A DNA stretch of 64,000 nt from an uncultured Mollicutes bacterium. GTDB taxonomy: Bacteria; Bacillota_I; Bacilli_A; RFN20; CAG-826. A program made the translations under genes and the position numbers. How positions within the stretch are numbered: the stretch's first letter is position 1; each line of letters starts with the position of its first letter. The notes under the pieces were generated by a model, which saw only the letters and a list, made by a program, of their open reading frames with translations, made no database searches and was not told where the DNA came from. The DNA lies in contig UQFQ01000010.1 in NCBI GenBank assembly GCA_900540395.1, positions 1-64,000 on the forward strand, read 5' to 3'. Shown piece after piece: positions 1 to 8,941 of the stretch.

Positions 1-82
1 GTTATAAATATTAATATTTATAAAAAAGATATTTAATCATTTATTCAGGCTTTATAATTTAAATATAAAAGAGGAATTTGAT

Positions 83-625
83 ATGAAAGTTTTGGTTATT
101 TTGACAAATGGTTTTGAAGAAATGGAAGCCTTAGGAACTATTGATGTTTTAAGAAGAGGCGGCGTTGTAGTTGATGTTTTTTCACTTCATGGACCTACTT
201 TAATGGGTGCACATAATGTAAAAATAAGTGATTTAGAAAATTATAAAGAAGCCGATTTAGATAATTATGATTGTTTATTTATTGCAGGAGGTCCTCAATA
301 TCAAGAACTTGAAACTAATAGTGATTTTTTAAACATCATTAAGTATTTTTCTAATAAAGATAGATATATCGGAGCAATTTGTGCAGCACCTACTATTTTA
401 GGAAAATTAGGTTTATTGAAAGGTAAAGAATATACTTGCTTTAACTCAATGAATGAAGATTTTGGCGGCACTTATATTGATCATTACGCAGTAAAAGATG
501 GAAAGTTTGTTACTGGTAAAGGCCCAATGGCTACCATTGAATTTGCTTTATTGCTTCTTGAAACAATTACTAATAAAAATACTTCAGAAATGGTTAAAGA
601 AGGTAGTTTTTATTACCACAAATAA
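83..625 (+). CDS. DJ-1/PfpI family protein
   Basis: This 180-residue protein belongs to the DJ-1/PfpI (ThiJ/YajL) superfamily. It starts with the DJ-1-type strand and EEME motif (Glu15 matches the conserved Glu18 of human DJ-1). The nucleophile elbow AICAAPT places the reactive cysteine at Cys100. An FIAGG turn (about 66-70) and a GPMATIEFA helix near the end complete the fold. Its length is typical of single-domain members, which act as deglycase/chaperone or oxidative-stress proteins in the cytosol; the sequence does not say which activity applies. A GAGGAA ribosome site lies about 8 bases before ATG. It is convergent with the next gene, and I saw no clear terminator between them. Confidence 0.9.
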   Translation: MKVLVILTNGFEEMEALGTIDVLRRGGVVVDVFSLHGPTLMGAHNVKISDLENYKEADLDNYDCLFIAGGPQYQELETNSDFLNIIKYFSNKDRYIGAICAAPTILGKLGLLKGKEYTCFNSMNEDFGGTYIDHYAVKDGKFVTGKGPMATIEFALLLLETITNKNTSEMVKEGSFYYHK

Positions 626-675
626 ATACTAGAAATATACTAATTTATTACTTTTACTTGAGTTTTGCAGGCTTA

Positions 676-1407
676 TTAGATTAGTTTAATACTTTTTTCT
701 TGAGCAATAAAATTCGTTAAAGAAAGCAAAACTTGGCTTGGTAAATAAAACACCCACATTAAAAAATTTACTAAACTATAGTCGATTCCTTCAAAAAGAT
801 GAACGTTATTTAATCCAACATTTATGTCGCAGCCTATAAATAAAAGTAAACCTAGCGAAAAGATTATATATTCTTTATCAAGCTTAATTAAAAAAGTTGA
901 ATATAAAAAATTAGAAAGAAGCTCAACAAAATAAACAAGCGCTAGAATAGTCAATACATCAGAATAATTTAAATAAAAAGCTACTACTAGTGCTGCTATT
1001 GTTAAAAGAAATCTAACAAGTAAATTTATTAATAATTCCAACTTACTTTTTCTTAAATATAAAATAAAAGCAAAATAGATTAACTGAGTAATTATAAAAG
1101 TGATAAGACCATATACATATAAATTTTGATTCGTATTAAAAAGTAAAAAATAGTCACTAATTAACGTAAAAACTAGCGCGATAGAAATAAAGAAATTTAC
1201 TATTTTTCTTTTTCTTATTAAGCAATATAAAGAAAAAGCTAAGCATAAAGAAATGCTCGCATATTTTAAAGTAGAAGATTCAATCCGAGTTACAAATATT
1301 CCTTTATCGATAAATAAAAAAGATAGATATAAAGCTATCTCAAGCAAAATAAACACAGAAATAACAATGTAATCTATCTTTTTAAAATTAAGCATTTTAG
1401 TAAGCAA
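676..1407 (-). CDS. Multi-pass membrane protein, YhhN/TMEM86-like
   Basis: This is a 243-residue, very hydrophobic protein with about eight membrane segments and no signal peptide. Two segments resemble the YhhN/TMEM86 (lysoplasmalogenase) signatures. One is FTLISDYFLLF (about 80-90), which recalls the conserved small-residue/Asp/Leu helix; the other is a C-terminal LLLFIGCD segment followed by an Asn-containing turn. The acidic residues inside both helices fit that family, whose members hydrolyse lysoplasmalogen vinyl ethers, but the match is by eye and the activity is unproven. The start overlaps the end of tyrS by 11 bases, so the two are probably translated from one message. The alternative is an unassigned membrane protein. 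Confidence 0.6.
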   Translation of the reverse strand: MLTKMLNFKKIDYIVISVFILLEIALYLSFLFIDKGIFVTRIESSTLKYASISLCLAFSLYCLIRKRKIVNFFISIALVFTLISDYFLLFNTNQNLYVYGLITFIITQLIYFAFILYLRKSKLELLINLLVRFLLTIAALVVAFYLNYSDVLTILALVYFVELLSNFLYSTFLIKLDKEYIIFSLGLLLFIGCDINVGLNNVHLFEGIDYSLVNFLMWVFYLPSQVLLSLTNFIAQEKSIKLI

Positions 1408-2653
1408 TTTCTACTAAATAGTAATTCTTTTTACCTCTTTTAACTACTAAATATTTACCAAATAAAGCATCGTTTTTAGTAAATTCTTTTAATGCGTCGT
1501 TAACTTTTTCTCCATTTACACTAACTGCATTATTTTTAATAAATTCACGAGCTTCTCTTTTACTGCTTGCAGCTTTGATGAAAATTAATAAATCCTCTAA
1601 CTTCATCGATTCCTTAACTTCAATCTTAGCGTTAGCAAATAATTCTTTTAAGCTTTCTTCTTTAAGTGAAGCGAAATTATTAGAAAATAAAACTTCACTC
1701 ATCTTTTTAGCTTCTTCAGCATCTTCTTCACTATGAATAATTTTAACAACTTCATATGCTAAACGTTTTTGTGCGATTCTAGCACCTAAGTTTGCTAAAT
1801 GTTCTTTTTCGATTTCGTTGATTTCTTCTTTTGAAAGGAAAGTGAAAACTTTTAAATACTTAACGCTATCTTCATCACTTTGATTAAAGAAGAATTGATA
1901 GAGTTTATATGGTGAAGTTAAATTACGATCGAGGAATAAAGCACCATCTTCGCTCTTTCCAAACTTTTTACCATCACTTCTAGTGATAAGATGAGCTGTC
2001 ATACATTCTACTTTTTCTTCATCGCCTTCAGTTTTACGAATGTAATCAAGGCCAGCAGTTAAGTTTCCCCATTGATCGTTTCCACCGATTTGTATATTTA
2101 CACCATATTTATCGTGTAAATATTTAAAGTCATAACTTTGTAAAGTCATATAGCAGAATTCTGTTAAAGAAATACCTGCATCAAGTCTTGACTTAACAAT
2201 ATCTTTACTAAGCATGTAATTAACTGGGAAAAATTTAGCTGTATCTCTTAAATATTCAAGAAGACTAACTTTTCCTAACCAATCATAGTTATTTAAAATC
2301 ATGCCTTTTTCTGGGTCAGATAAATCAATAAATCTTTCTAGTTGTCTTTTAATAGCATTAGTATTTTCTTGAACCTTGTCTGGAGTAAGAAGATTTCTTT
2401 CTTTACTTTTACCACTAGGATCGCCAATCATACCAGTGCCGCCCCCAACAAGAGCGATAATTTTATGACCGGCTCTTTGAAGTCTCATTAAAATAGAAAT
2501 CATAACAAAATTACCAATATGCATACTAGAAGCACTTGGATCAAATCCACAATAAATTGTTTGCTTGCTCTCAAATAATTTGTGGACATTTTCTTCGTTA
2601 GAGTATTCTTTAATAAGGCCTCTGTAATTTAAATCATCAATAACGTTAATCAT
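1397..2653 (-). CDS. tyrS: Tyrosyl-tRNA synthetase
   Basis: This class I aminoacyl-tRNA synthetase charges tRNA-Tyr with tyrosine. The 418-residue length is standard for the bacterial TyrS (TyrRS-S) type. The HIGH motif is HIGN at 45-48, the KMSKS loop is KFGKS at 230-234, and the tyrosine pocket signature GGNDQWGN is at 190-197. A C-terminal S4 RNA-binding domain occupies about 350-415. It starts 2 bases downstream of apt. The ATG lies close behind the apt stop, suggesting coupled translation. I saw no T-box ahead of it, so expression probably follows apt and any internal promoter. Confidence 0.97.
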   Translation of the reverse strand: MINVIDDLNYRGLIKEYSNEENVHKLFESKQTIYCGFDPSASSMHIGNFVMISILMRLQRAGHKIIALVGGGTGMIGDPSGKSKERNLLTPDKVQENTNAIKRQLERFIDLSDPEKGMILNNYDWLGKVSLLEYLRDTAKFFPVNYMLSKDIVKSRLDAGISLTEFCYMTLQSYDFKYLHDKYGVNIQIGGNDQWGNLTAGLDYIRKTEGDEEKVECMTAHLITRSDGKKFGKSEDGALFLDRNLTSPYKLYQFFFNQSDEDSVKYLKVFTFLSKEEINEIEKEHLANLGARIAQKRLAYEVVKIIHSEEDAEEAKKMSEVLFSNNFASLKEESLKELFANAKIEVKESMKLEDLLIFIKAASSKREAREFIKNNAVSVNGEKVNDALKEFTKNDALFGKYLVVKRGKKNYYLVEIAY

Positions 2654-2655
2654 AA

Positions 2656-3366
2656 TTAATCCCTATATTTAATGTAGGTTAATCTACCATCCTTTCCAAC
2701 TTGTACAACAGAAATAATTTTATTTTTATGGACTTTTGCGTGGGTTTTATCTGAAAATTCGACTTCAATCTCTTCTTCATCCATCTTTTTAACAAACTTA
2801 CCCATTTCTTCTTTTTCGCCTTCTAATTGAAGTAAGTCATTTGCGTGAAGTCCATAATTAACAATTGAGACAACAGGAATTCCAAGTTTTTTATATCCTT
2901 GTAAACTTCTAAGTTCAATTAAGAATAAGCCCATAATTGGAATACCACCAGCTTGTCTAACAAGGTCAACCATCGCTTTAGCACTTCCTCCAGTTGCAAT
3001 AAGATCGTCCATAATAATTACTCGATCTCCTTTTTTAATTGCATCTAATGGAATTTCAATTGTAGCTTCGCCATATTCAAGCTTATAAGTTTCACGATAA
3101 CCAACTAAAGGTAATTTACCAGCTTTTCTTGCGAGGACTAAACCTTTGTTATTATAACTAGCTAATGGAGCGGCAAAGATAAATCCTCTACTTTCAGCAG
3201 CAATAATCTTATCCCATTTTTCATAACTAGGAAGTTCTTTATTTAAGTCCATTATTACTTGATGGAAAGCATCTCCGTTTGCAAGTAAAGGAGTAATGTC
3301 TCTAAATTTAATTCCCTTAATTGGATAATCAACAACCGTTCTTATATATTCATCATAAAAATCCAT
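2656..3366 (-). CDS. apt: Adenine phosphoribosyltransferase with C-terminal extension
   Basis: The enzyme makes AMP from adenine and PRPP in purine salvage. The N-terminal signature YPIKGIKFRDITP (14-26) and the PRPP loop VIIMDDLIATGGSA (116-129) are intact. Known Apt proteins are about 170-180 residues; this one is 236. The extra 55-60 residues (from about 180) are charged, with an acidic EGEKEE stretch and a short beta-rich end, and match nothing I recognise. AAGGAG precedes the ATG at good spacing. It sits between lacI (start of run) and tyrS, with an 11-base gap to lacI, so the three are probably one operon. Confidence 0.93.
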   Translation of the reverse strand: MDFYDEYIRTVVDYPIKGIKFRDITPLLANGDAFHQVIMDLNKELPSYEKWDKIIAAESRGFIFAAPLASYNNKGLVLARKAGKLPLVGYRETYKLEYGEATIEIPLDAIKKGDRVIIMDDLIATGGSAKAMVDLVRQAGGIPIMGLFLIELRSLQGYKKLGIPVVSIVNYGLHANDLLQLEGEKEEMGKFVKKMDEEEIEVEFSDKTHAKVHKNKIISVVQVGKDGRLTYIKYRD

Positions 3367-3376
3367 ACTTTACTCC

Positions 3377-4375
3377 TTAAAACAATGTCGAATCTTTTTT
3401 AATATATTCACTTTCAAACTTATATTCCTTTTCGATAAGTGTACCATTAATTAAATCAATCAACATATACAGTGCTCGTTTACCAACTTCTTGGAAATTA
3501 ATATGTAAGTTTGAAATTTGTGGACGCAAAATTGATGAATATTTTGTTCCAATAATTGAAAGAACTTCTACATCTTCTGGAACACGCAATCCTGAATCAG
3601 TTGCAGCATTAAGTACAGCCGCTGCAATCGAATCACGATAAGCAATAATATATTCTTTTCTTTTTTGTTTAAAACGATCCATAAAATCTTGATAAGTTCT
3701 TTGATAAGAATCGTCACAGTTCATAATGCTATATTCACGGTCATTCTCTAAATGAACTTTAATAAATTGATTTTCAACTCTTGATAATAAACGACCAGCA
3801 TTATGAACATGCAAGAAAGTCATCTTTTTATCGCCCTTAATGAAGTTATCTTCAATAATATGTTTAATTAAATGTTCATAACCAAATGGAATACAGCCAA
3901 TTTTACTAGCCGTAACTGAGTTATTAACATCAATAACTGGAACGCTATATGAATTGAAGACTTCAAGATCTTCACCATCTAACTCATCATCGAAAACAAT
4001 AACACCATCAACGTGAGACTTAATAACTCTTTCTAAGCATCCAAGAGCGTCTTCTCTGCTATGTGATGTGGTATAAAGAATAACTGTAAAACCATTCTTC
4101 TTACAAACATCAGTAATACCATTTAACATGTTAGCGATATAAACATAGTTAGCACTAGGAATAATAACACCAATATTTGTAGTTTTGTTTGTCGCTAGAG
4201 CTTGAGCAAGACCACTAGGTTTATAGCCGAGTTTTTTAATAACTGACATAACTTTTTTCTTAGTATCTTCTCTGACCGTACCGCTTCCATTCATAACACG
4301 GGAGACGGTAGCAAGTGAAACACCGCTAGCTTTTGCAACTTCGTAAATCGTAACTCGTTCTTTTAAATTTTCCAC
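3377..4375 (-). CDS. LacI/GalR-family transcriptional regulator
   Basis: This is a DNA-binding repressor or activator of the LacI family. The N-terminal helix-turn-helix reads TIYEVAKASGVSLATVSRVM, followed by the hinge helix GLAQALA and a periplasmic-binding-protein-like effector domain running to the end, about 330 residues in all. A TTG two codons upstream (4381) is in frame, but AAAGGGG lies only 1-2 bases before that TTG and 7 bases before the GTG at 4375, so GTG is the better start. CcpA is one possibility, but I see no residue that decides the effector. The upstream region carries an inverted repeat and several ATGAAAAT copies that could be its own operator. Confidence 0.9.
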   Translation of the reverse strand: MENLKERVTIYEVAKASGVSLATVSRVMNGSGTVREDTKKKVMSVIKKLGYKPSGLAQALATNKTTNIGVIIPSANYVYIANMLNGITDVCKKNGFTVILYTTSHSREDALGCLERVIKSHVDGVIVFDDELDGEDLEVFNSYSVPVIDVNNSVTASKIGCIPFGYEHLIKHIIEDNFIKGDKKMTFLHVHNAGRLLSRVENQFIKVHLENDREYSIMNCDDSYQRTYQDFMDRFKQKRKEYIIAYRDSIAAAVLNAATDSGLRVPEDVEVLSIIGTKYSSILRPQISNLHINFQEVGKRALYMLIDLINGTLIEKEYKFESEYIKKDSTLF

Positions 4376-4409
4376 TCTCAAGCCCCTTTCTTATTCTATT
4401 TATTTGCAA

Positions 4410-4427
4410 AATGAAAATTTTTTCATT
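4410..4427. promoter_or_regulatory. Inverted repeat, candidate LacI-family operator
   Basis: AATGAAAATTTTTTCATT is an 8-bp inverted repeat with a 2-base centre. It lies in the untranslated leader between the predicted lacI promoter and its ribosome site. Size and symmetry fit a LacI-family operator, suggesting autoregulation; this is inferred from symmetry and position only. Confidence 0.45.
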
Positions 4428-4510
4428 CGCTATACTCATACATTACCTATTTAAATGATTTAAGTAAAGAAAAATCGCTTTAAAAATCAAATATTTTGAC
4501 CTTTAAAACG

Positions 4511-4539
4511 ATTATATAGTTTATGAAAATAAATGAAAA
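4511..4539 (-). promoter_or_regulatory. Candidate promoter of the lacI-apt-tyrS run
   Basis: On the minus strand there is a TATAAT -10 box (4516-4511) with a 17-base spacer to a TTTTCA -35-like box (4539-4534). Direct copies of ATGAAAAT (plus-strand sense) fall at 4523, 4533 and 4557, with a variant at 4566, so they overlap the spacer and the -35 region. The leader would be about 130 bases. Confidence 0.5.
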
Positions 4540-4573
4540 TGACACTTCGAAAGTCTATGAAAATAATGAAAAA

Positions 4574-5185
4574 TTAATACGAAAAGAAATCAGATCCGAC
4601 TGTGTAAGTATCGTCCAATTCAAGCAATCCTCTTTTATTTTCATAACCTTCTAAGGCTAGTTCTCTGCCACTACAAAGCATACCATAACTATCTATGCCT
4701 AATAATTTTCCAGGAATAATTTGGCGGCCACTTGGCATGAAAGTATAAGGTAAGGCACAAACGCATTTTAAATCTTTTCTTGCATTAAAAGCACCACAAA
4801 CAATTTCAAGGTAATCTGATTGACCAACATCAACTTTGCAAATATGGAGATGATCGCTTTCTGGATGCTCTTCAATATCAACTATTTGTGCAACTTTAAA
4901 ACCGCTATTATCTAATTTTTCAAGAGGTTTGACTTGGTGATTTTCTAAAATATGATTAATTATATTTAAAACCTTATCTTCAACTAAAGGAATAAAGCCA
5001 TTTGCTTTAATCTTCATAATTTTAGATATATTAAAGATATTAATACCAATGACTTCATTATTCTTTTTTAAAACAACTACATCATCCATTTTAATAACCT
5101 CATCTGGATTTTCGGTAGGTTTAAAAACAATAAGTAAGACATCTCCTAATGTTTTGTAGTTATAAAATAAACCATATCTATTCAT
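4574..5185 (-). CDS. YtpR-like tRNA-binding domain protein
   Basis: This 203-residue protein has an N-terminal part of about 90 residues resembling DUF4479 and a C-terminal EMAP/tRNA-binding OB-fold of the PheT-N/YtpR kind. The latter starts near VAQIVDIEEHPESDHLHICKV and includes IVCGAFNAR and the late SYGMLCSGREL motif. YtpR homologues are stand-alone relatives of the phenylalanyl-tRNA synthetase beta-chain domain; their exact cellular role is unsettled. A GAGGAG ribosome site precedes the ATG. The gene has no obvious partner: it is upstream of lacI on the same strand, 198 bases away, and divergent from the Wzz-like gene. Confidence 0.85.
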   Translation of the reverse strand: MNRYGLFYNYKTLGDVLLIVFKPTENPDEVIKMDDVVVLKKNNEVIGINIFNISKIMKIKANGFIPLVEDKVLNIINHILENHQVKPLEKLDNSGFKVAQIVDIEEHPESDHLHICKVDVGQSDYLEIVCGAFNARKDLKCVCALPYTFMPSGRQIIPGKLLGIDSYGMLCSGRELALEGYENKRGLLELDDTYTVGSDFFSY

Positions 5186-5360
5186 AAAGTTAAACTCCTC
5201 ATGCGCTTGATTATTATAGCCTAATTAAACTATGACTTAAATTGCAATCTTATATATCTTTTATATATAAACAGAGTATTTACTTGTGTCTCTCTAATCA
5301 ACTAAATATATACTCGAAAGACAAATTTCATTATAATAGATTTATTAATGGAGTCTATTC

Positions 5361-6752
5361 ATGGAAAATAAAGATATTGAAATTGTCGAAGAAGAAAAAG
5401 AAGGTATCTCAATTGGAGATATTTTTAAAAGAATATGGCATGCAAAAATTACACTCGGTGTAACATTTGCTGCTGTTCTTGTTCTTGGAGTCGTCGGAAT
5501 TCACTATTTATATACAAAACCTAATCAAGTTTATAGTGGTTCAGTCACTTATCAATTTAGAGGAGCTAGTGAAGGTCTCTATCCAAACGGAACAACATTT
5601 GATTATAGAAGCTTAATCGAACCTAGTGCTCTTCAAGCAGTAAAAGATAGCAATTCTGCTTATGCCAATATTGACATTCAATCAATGATTGATAAAAATG
5701 CAATTCAAGTTGAGCAAACAATTAAAAATGTTTATAACAGTGAAGGCGAAGAAGTCCCAACAACTACGCCTAACTATATTACTCTTACTTGTTCTGCTTC
5801 CTATTTCGATGATGAAACCGAAGCTAAAAGTTTCTTAAAAGATGTTTTAGAAGCACCAAATAAGTTAGCAAATTCTTTATACGATGCAATTGTTTATAAT
5901 CAAAATTTAGAGCTTACTTCTACAGCGTTAACTTACGAAGATCAATACAGTTATTTAATCAACCAAAGAGATTTAATTTACTCTAACTATTCTGAATTAA
6001 TCTCAACGTTTGGCGAAAGTGCTTCTATTAGTGAAAATTCAACTACAACAGTATCTCAAGAATTAACAATTATTAGACAATTCTTTACTCAATATAATTT
6101 AGCAAACCTTCAAAGTGAAGCTCGTTTAAATGGATATGTAAAATCAAAGCAACCTACCGAGATTGACAAGTTAAAAAATGAATTAGATCGTTTAGTTCAT
6201 GAATACAATTTGAACCAAACCAAAATTGATAACTTACAAACTCAATGGAAAGAAATGCTCACAAATGCTGGCAGCGTTATCATTTCCTCTCCAAATGATT
6301 TCATTACTTCAATTCATAATTTAACCACTACAAACACAGATTTATATGATAGTATCGAAACTATTGCTGATAAACTTGGCGCTCAATTGAGTGGCGGAAA
6401 CGGAGTTAAACTTGAAGTTACATATTCTAATGAGACTTCTTCAACCTACTCTGAAGCCCCTCAAACTTATGTTGAAACATTAGAAACAATTACAAATCAA
6501 CTTACTTCATATACCGATCAATTAAAAACCACAACAACATATTTATATACAACTTATGCTAAGCCAATTTACACGCTTCCATCAGTATTTGAATTAAGTG
6601 GCGGTTTAAATATAATTCTTAATGGAGCAATAAGTTTTGTTGCAGCCGTAATTCTTGCTTGTTTAGTCGCTGGAATTAAAGGCTCAATTGACATGAGAAG
6701 AGAAGAGAAAAATTTGGAAGATCTCACTCAAGAAGCTGGAACTACTAACTAA
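5361..6752 (+). CDS. Wzz-like chain-length/polysaccharide co-polymerase protein
   Basis: This 463-residue protein has the topology of Wzz/YveK-type polysaccharide co-polymerases. There is a short charged cytoplasmic N-terminus, a membrane helix at about 30-51, a large extracytoplasmic region rich in Thr/Ser/Asn with predicted coiled-coil around 265-300, and a second helix at about 415-440 followed by a short charged tail. Such proteins set the length or export of surface polysaccharide. No tyrosine kinase, flippase or glycosyltransferase is adjacent, so the function is inferred from topology. GGAG lies 7 bases before the ATG, and a TATAAT is at 5332-5337. It is a single-gene unit ended by a strong terminator. 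Confidence 0.65.
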   Translation: MENKDIEIVEEEKEGISIGDIFKRIWHAKITLGVTFAAVLVLGVVGIHYLYTKPNQVYSGSVTYQFRGASEGLYPNGTTFDYRSLIEPSALQAVKDSNSAYANIDIQSMIDKNAIQVEQTIKNVYNSEGEEVPTTTPNYITLTCSASYFDDETEAKSFLKDVLEAPNKLANSLYDAIVYNQNLELTSTALTYEDQYSYLINQRDLIYSNYSELISTFGESASISENSTTTVSQELTIIRQFFTQYNLANLQSEARLNGYVKSKQPTEIDKLKNELDRLVHEYNLNQTKIDNLQTQWKEMLTNAGSVIISSPNDFITSIHNLTTTNTDLYDSIETIADKLGAQLSGGNGVKLEVTYSNETSSTYSEAPQTYVETLETITNQLTSYTDQLKTTTTYLYTTYAKPIYTLPSVFELSGGLNIILNGAISFVAAVILACLVAGIKGSIDMRREEKNLEDLTQEAGTTN

Positions 6753-6774
6753 TCTTCTTAACCAATTAAAACTT

Positions 6775-6803
6775 AAGTCAGTCGAACTATCGACTGACTT
6801 TTT
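6775..6803 (+). terminator. Rho-independent terminator after the Wzz-like gene
   Basis: A perfect 11-bp stem (AAGTCAGTCGA paired with TCGACTGACTT) around a 4-base loop is followed by a T-run on the plus strand. It lies 22 bases after the stop codon and before the convergent trmB, for which it may act weakly too. Confidence 0.92.
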
Positions 6804-6818
6804 CATTTAAAAAGAGAC

Positions 6819-7511
6819 TTACTTAGTTTCAGTCTCTTTATTTTCTTCAATTATTTCTTTTAAAGTTTGCTTGGTATTTTTAAGTATTAATCTTTTAATT
6901 TTAATGCCTTCACTTTTGTATCGACTTTCAAATTCGGTTAATGCGTCAAACTCTTCTTTTGATGAATCATAGTCCTCATTTTTATAGACAATTTCCCACT
7001 TATACTCATTAAACTTTTCTAATGAATACTCATAAAATCCATCATTATCTGTTTTATAAAAGATATTCGAACCTTCTTTTAAAATTTTTGCATATTCAAC
7101 TAAAAATGATGGAGAAGTAAGTCTTCTTTTTTCATGTCTTTTCTTAGGCCAAGGATCACTAAAATTTAGAAAAATCCCGCAAAATAAATCTTTTTTTAAA
7201 ATTTTTGACAACTTATAGAAATCTCCAGCAATAAGACGAACGTTAGTTAAATTAGCTTCATCAATCTTTTTTAATGCTGTTCCTGCAATCGATTTATCTA
7301 GTTCAATAACTAAAAAATTAAACTCAGGAAACTTAGCAGCCATCGATAAAATAAACTGCCCTCGACCTGGCCCGATTTCTAAATAAGTATCTTTTTCTTT
7401 GATGAAAGAAATGATCTTATCTTCTTCTATAACCTCATCATTTAAGAAAAATCCATTTTTAGTATTTGTTTTTAAATACTCTATTGCCCAAGGTTTATAT
7501 CTACTTCTCAT
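6819..7511 (-). CDS. trmB: tRNA (guanine-N7-)-methyltransferase
   Basis: This SAM-dependent enzyme makes m7G46 in tRNA. The Rossmann glycine-rich loop YLEIGPGRGQF is at 43-53. The family hallmark NFSDPWPKKRHEKRR is at 116-130, holding the catalytic Asp and the basic substrate-binding patch. The 230-residue length is normal. The start overlaps the end of pepV by 11 bases, indicating a two-gene transcript. Confidence 0.96.
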   Translation of the reverse strand: MRSRYKPWAIEYLKTNTKNGFFLNDEVIEEDKIISFIKEKDTYLEIGPGRGQFILSMAAKFPEFNFLVIELDKSIAGTALKKIDEANLTNVRLIAGDFYKLSKILKKDLFCGIFLNFSDPWPKKRHEKRRLTSPSFLVEYAKILKEGSNIFYKTDNDGFYEYSLEKFNEYKWEIVYKNEDYDSSKEEFDALTEFESRYKSEGIKIKRLILKNTKQTLKEIIEENKETETK

Positions 7512-8871
7512 TCTTTAAATTACCTAAGGCATAAATTGCATGAGCATAAATTGGCATTGAAGAATAGAAATCATCTAAGTCAATTTTCTCATTTTCTTCA
7601 TGAATATGATCGACTTTACCAGGGAAGCAACTTCCAAAAGCTACAGTGTTTTTAGCTTCTTTAGCATAAGTTCCACCACCTATTGCCATTGGTTTATGTT
7701 CTCTATCGCCTGTTTCTTCAACATAAACTTTATAAAGTTCTTTAATAAAATCAGTTTTGTTAGGATCAAAATATAAGTATGGTGTTTTACTTTCAACTCT
7801 AATTAAAAGAGGTGCACATTCTTGAATTTTAGTGATTGTTTTATCAACATCGCAATTTTCTGGATGTCTAAAGTTAACAACCATTTTAAAATGGCCATTT
7901 TCATAATCTAAAATACCAACATTAAAAGTGGTTTTTCCCATATCTTCACTTTCGCAATATACATGCATGTTTTTTCCATTTACATTGCTATATTCATTGC
8001 AAAGTAAAGTTAACATAGGGTTGTTATAAACTTCTCCTAATACACCAAGAGCAATAACTCCACTATTAAGACCAAGTTCAGGAGTTGAGCCATGTGCTGC
8101 TCTTCCTAAAAATTCAAAGGTATCATCACTTAACCTATTAAACTTAACTTTAGTGTCGTTTTTAAGATATTCATCAAGTTTTTCAGGTTCAGTAACTTTA
8201 CATATACAACTATCAATTACAACATTTGAAGCAACTCCACCTTTAATAGAAACAATATTATTTAAAGGTAAATTACCATCATAAGCATAGTTAACAATAC
8301 CTTTTTCTCCATAAATCAATGGAAAATCAGCATCAGGAGTAAAGCCATAAGTTGGTTCTTCTTTTTTAAGGTGTTCAAAATAATAAGAAATACAAGAAGA
8401 TCCTCTTTCTTCATCTCCACCAAAAACAAGTTTTACTCGATAATTCTTAATAAGACCATTATCTTTCAAAGCTTTTAAAGCATAATAAGCAGCAATTCCA
8501 GGTCCTTTATCATCGCTAGTCCCTCTAGCGTATAATCTGTTTTCCTTTTCATCTAAATATGGACTAAATGGAGGATGATTCCAATTTCCAGTTGCAGGCA
8601 CAACATCTTGATGAGCAAAGATAGAAACGAGTTGTTTTCCTTCGCCGGTTGAAATTTCAATACATCTTCCATCACACATATCTATTTCAAAACCATCTTT
8701 TAAGGCTAATTCTTTTAAAAACTCAAAGCAATCATGAACGCCTTTTCCATATGGCATTGTTTCGCTTACTGTTTTTTCATCATAAACCGAATCAATTGAA
8801 CAGTCTTTAATTAAAGTATCTAACGCTTCTTTTTCATATTTTTTACAGATTTCTTTAAAGTTAATATTCAT
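7501..8871 (-). CDS. pepV: Dipeptidase, M20 family PepV type
   Basis: This is a zinc metallopeptidase that cleaves dipeptides in the cytosol, feeding amino acid recycling. The 456-residue length and motif set match the PepV/Sapep subfamily: metal ligand block FAHQDVVPATGNW (85-97, His87 and catalytic Asp89), the bridging Asp in RGTSDDKGP (116-124), the catalytic Glu pair GGDEERGSS (151-159), and a late GGGTYAKE with a His near the C-terminus. A GAGGTGAT ribosome site precedes ATG, with TATAAT further upstream (8905-8900 on the minus strand). It is followed without a gap by trmB. Confidence 0.93.
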   Translation of the reverse strand: MNINFKEICKKYEKEALDTLIKDCSIDSVYDEKTVSETMPYGKGVHDCFEFLKELALKDGFEIDMCDGRCIEISTGEGKQLVSIFAHQDVVPATGNWNHPPFSPYLDEKENRLYARGTSDDKGPGIAAYYALKALKDNGLIKNYRVKLVFGGDEERGSSCISYYFEHLKKEEPTYGFTPDADFPLIYGEKGIVNYAYDGNLPLNNIVSIKGGVASNVVIDSCICKVTEPEKLDEYLKNDTKVKFNRLSDDTFEFLGRAAHGSTPELGLNSGVIALGVLGEVYNNPMLTLLCNEYSNVNGKNMHVYCESEDMGKTTFNVGILDYENGHFKMVVNFRHPENCDVDKTITKIQECAPLLIRVESKTPYLYFDPNKTDFIKELYKVYVEETGDREHKPMAIGGGTYAKEAKNTVAFGSCFPGKVDHIHEENEKIDLDDFYSSMPIYAHAIYALGNLKNEK

Positions 8872-8941
8872 AGTTAATCACCTCAACTCTCGATTTACAA
8901 TTATATAACAAAGTTAAAAGATTTCTTACTTTAATGATTTT

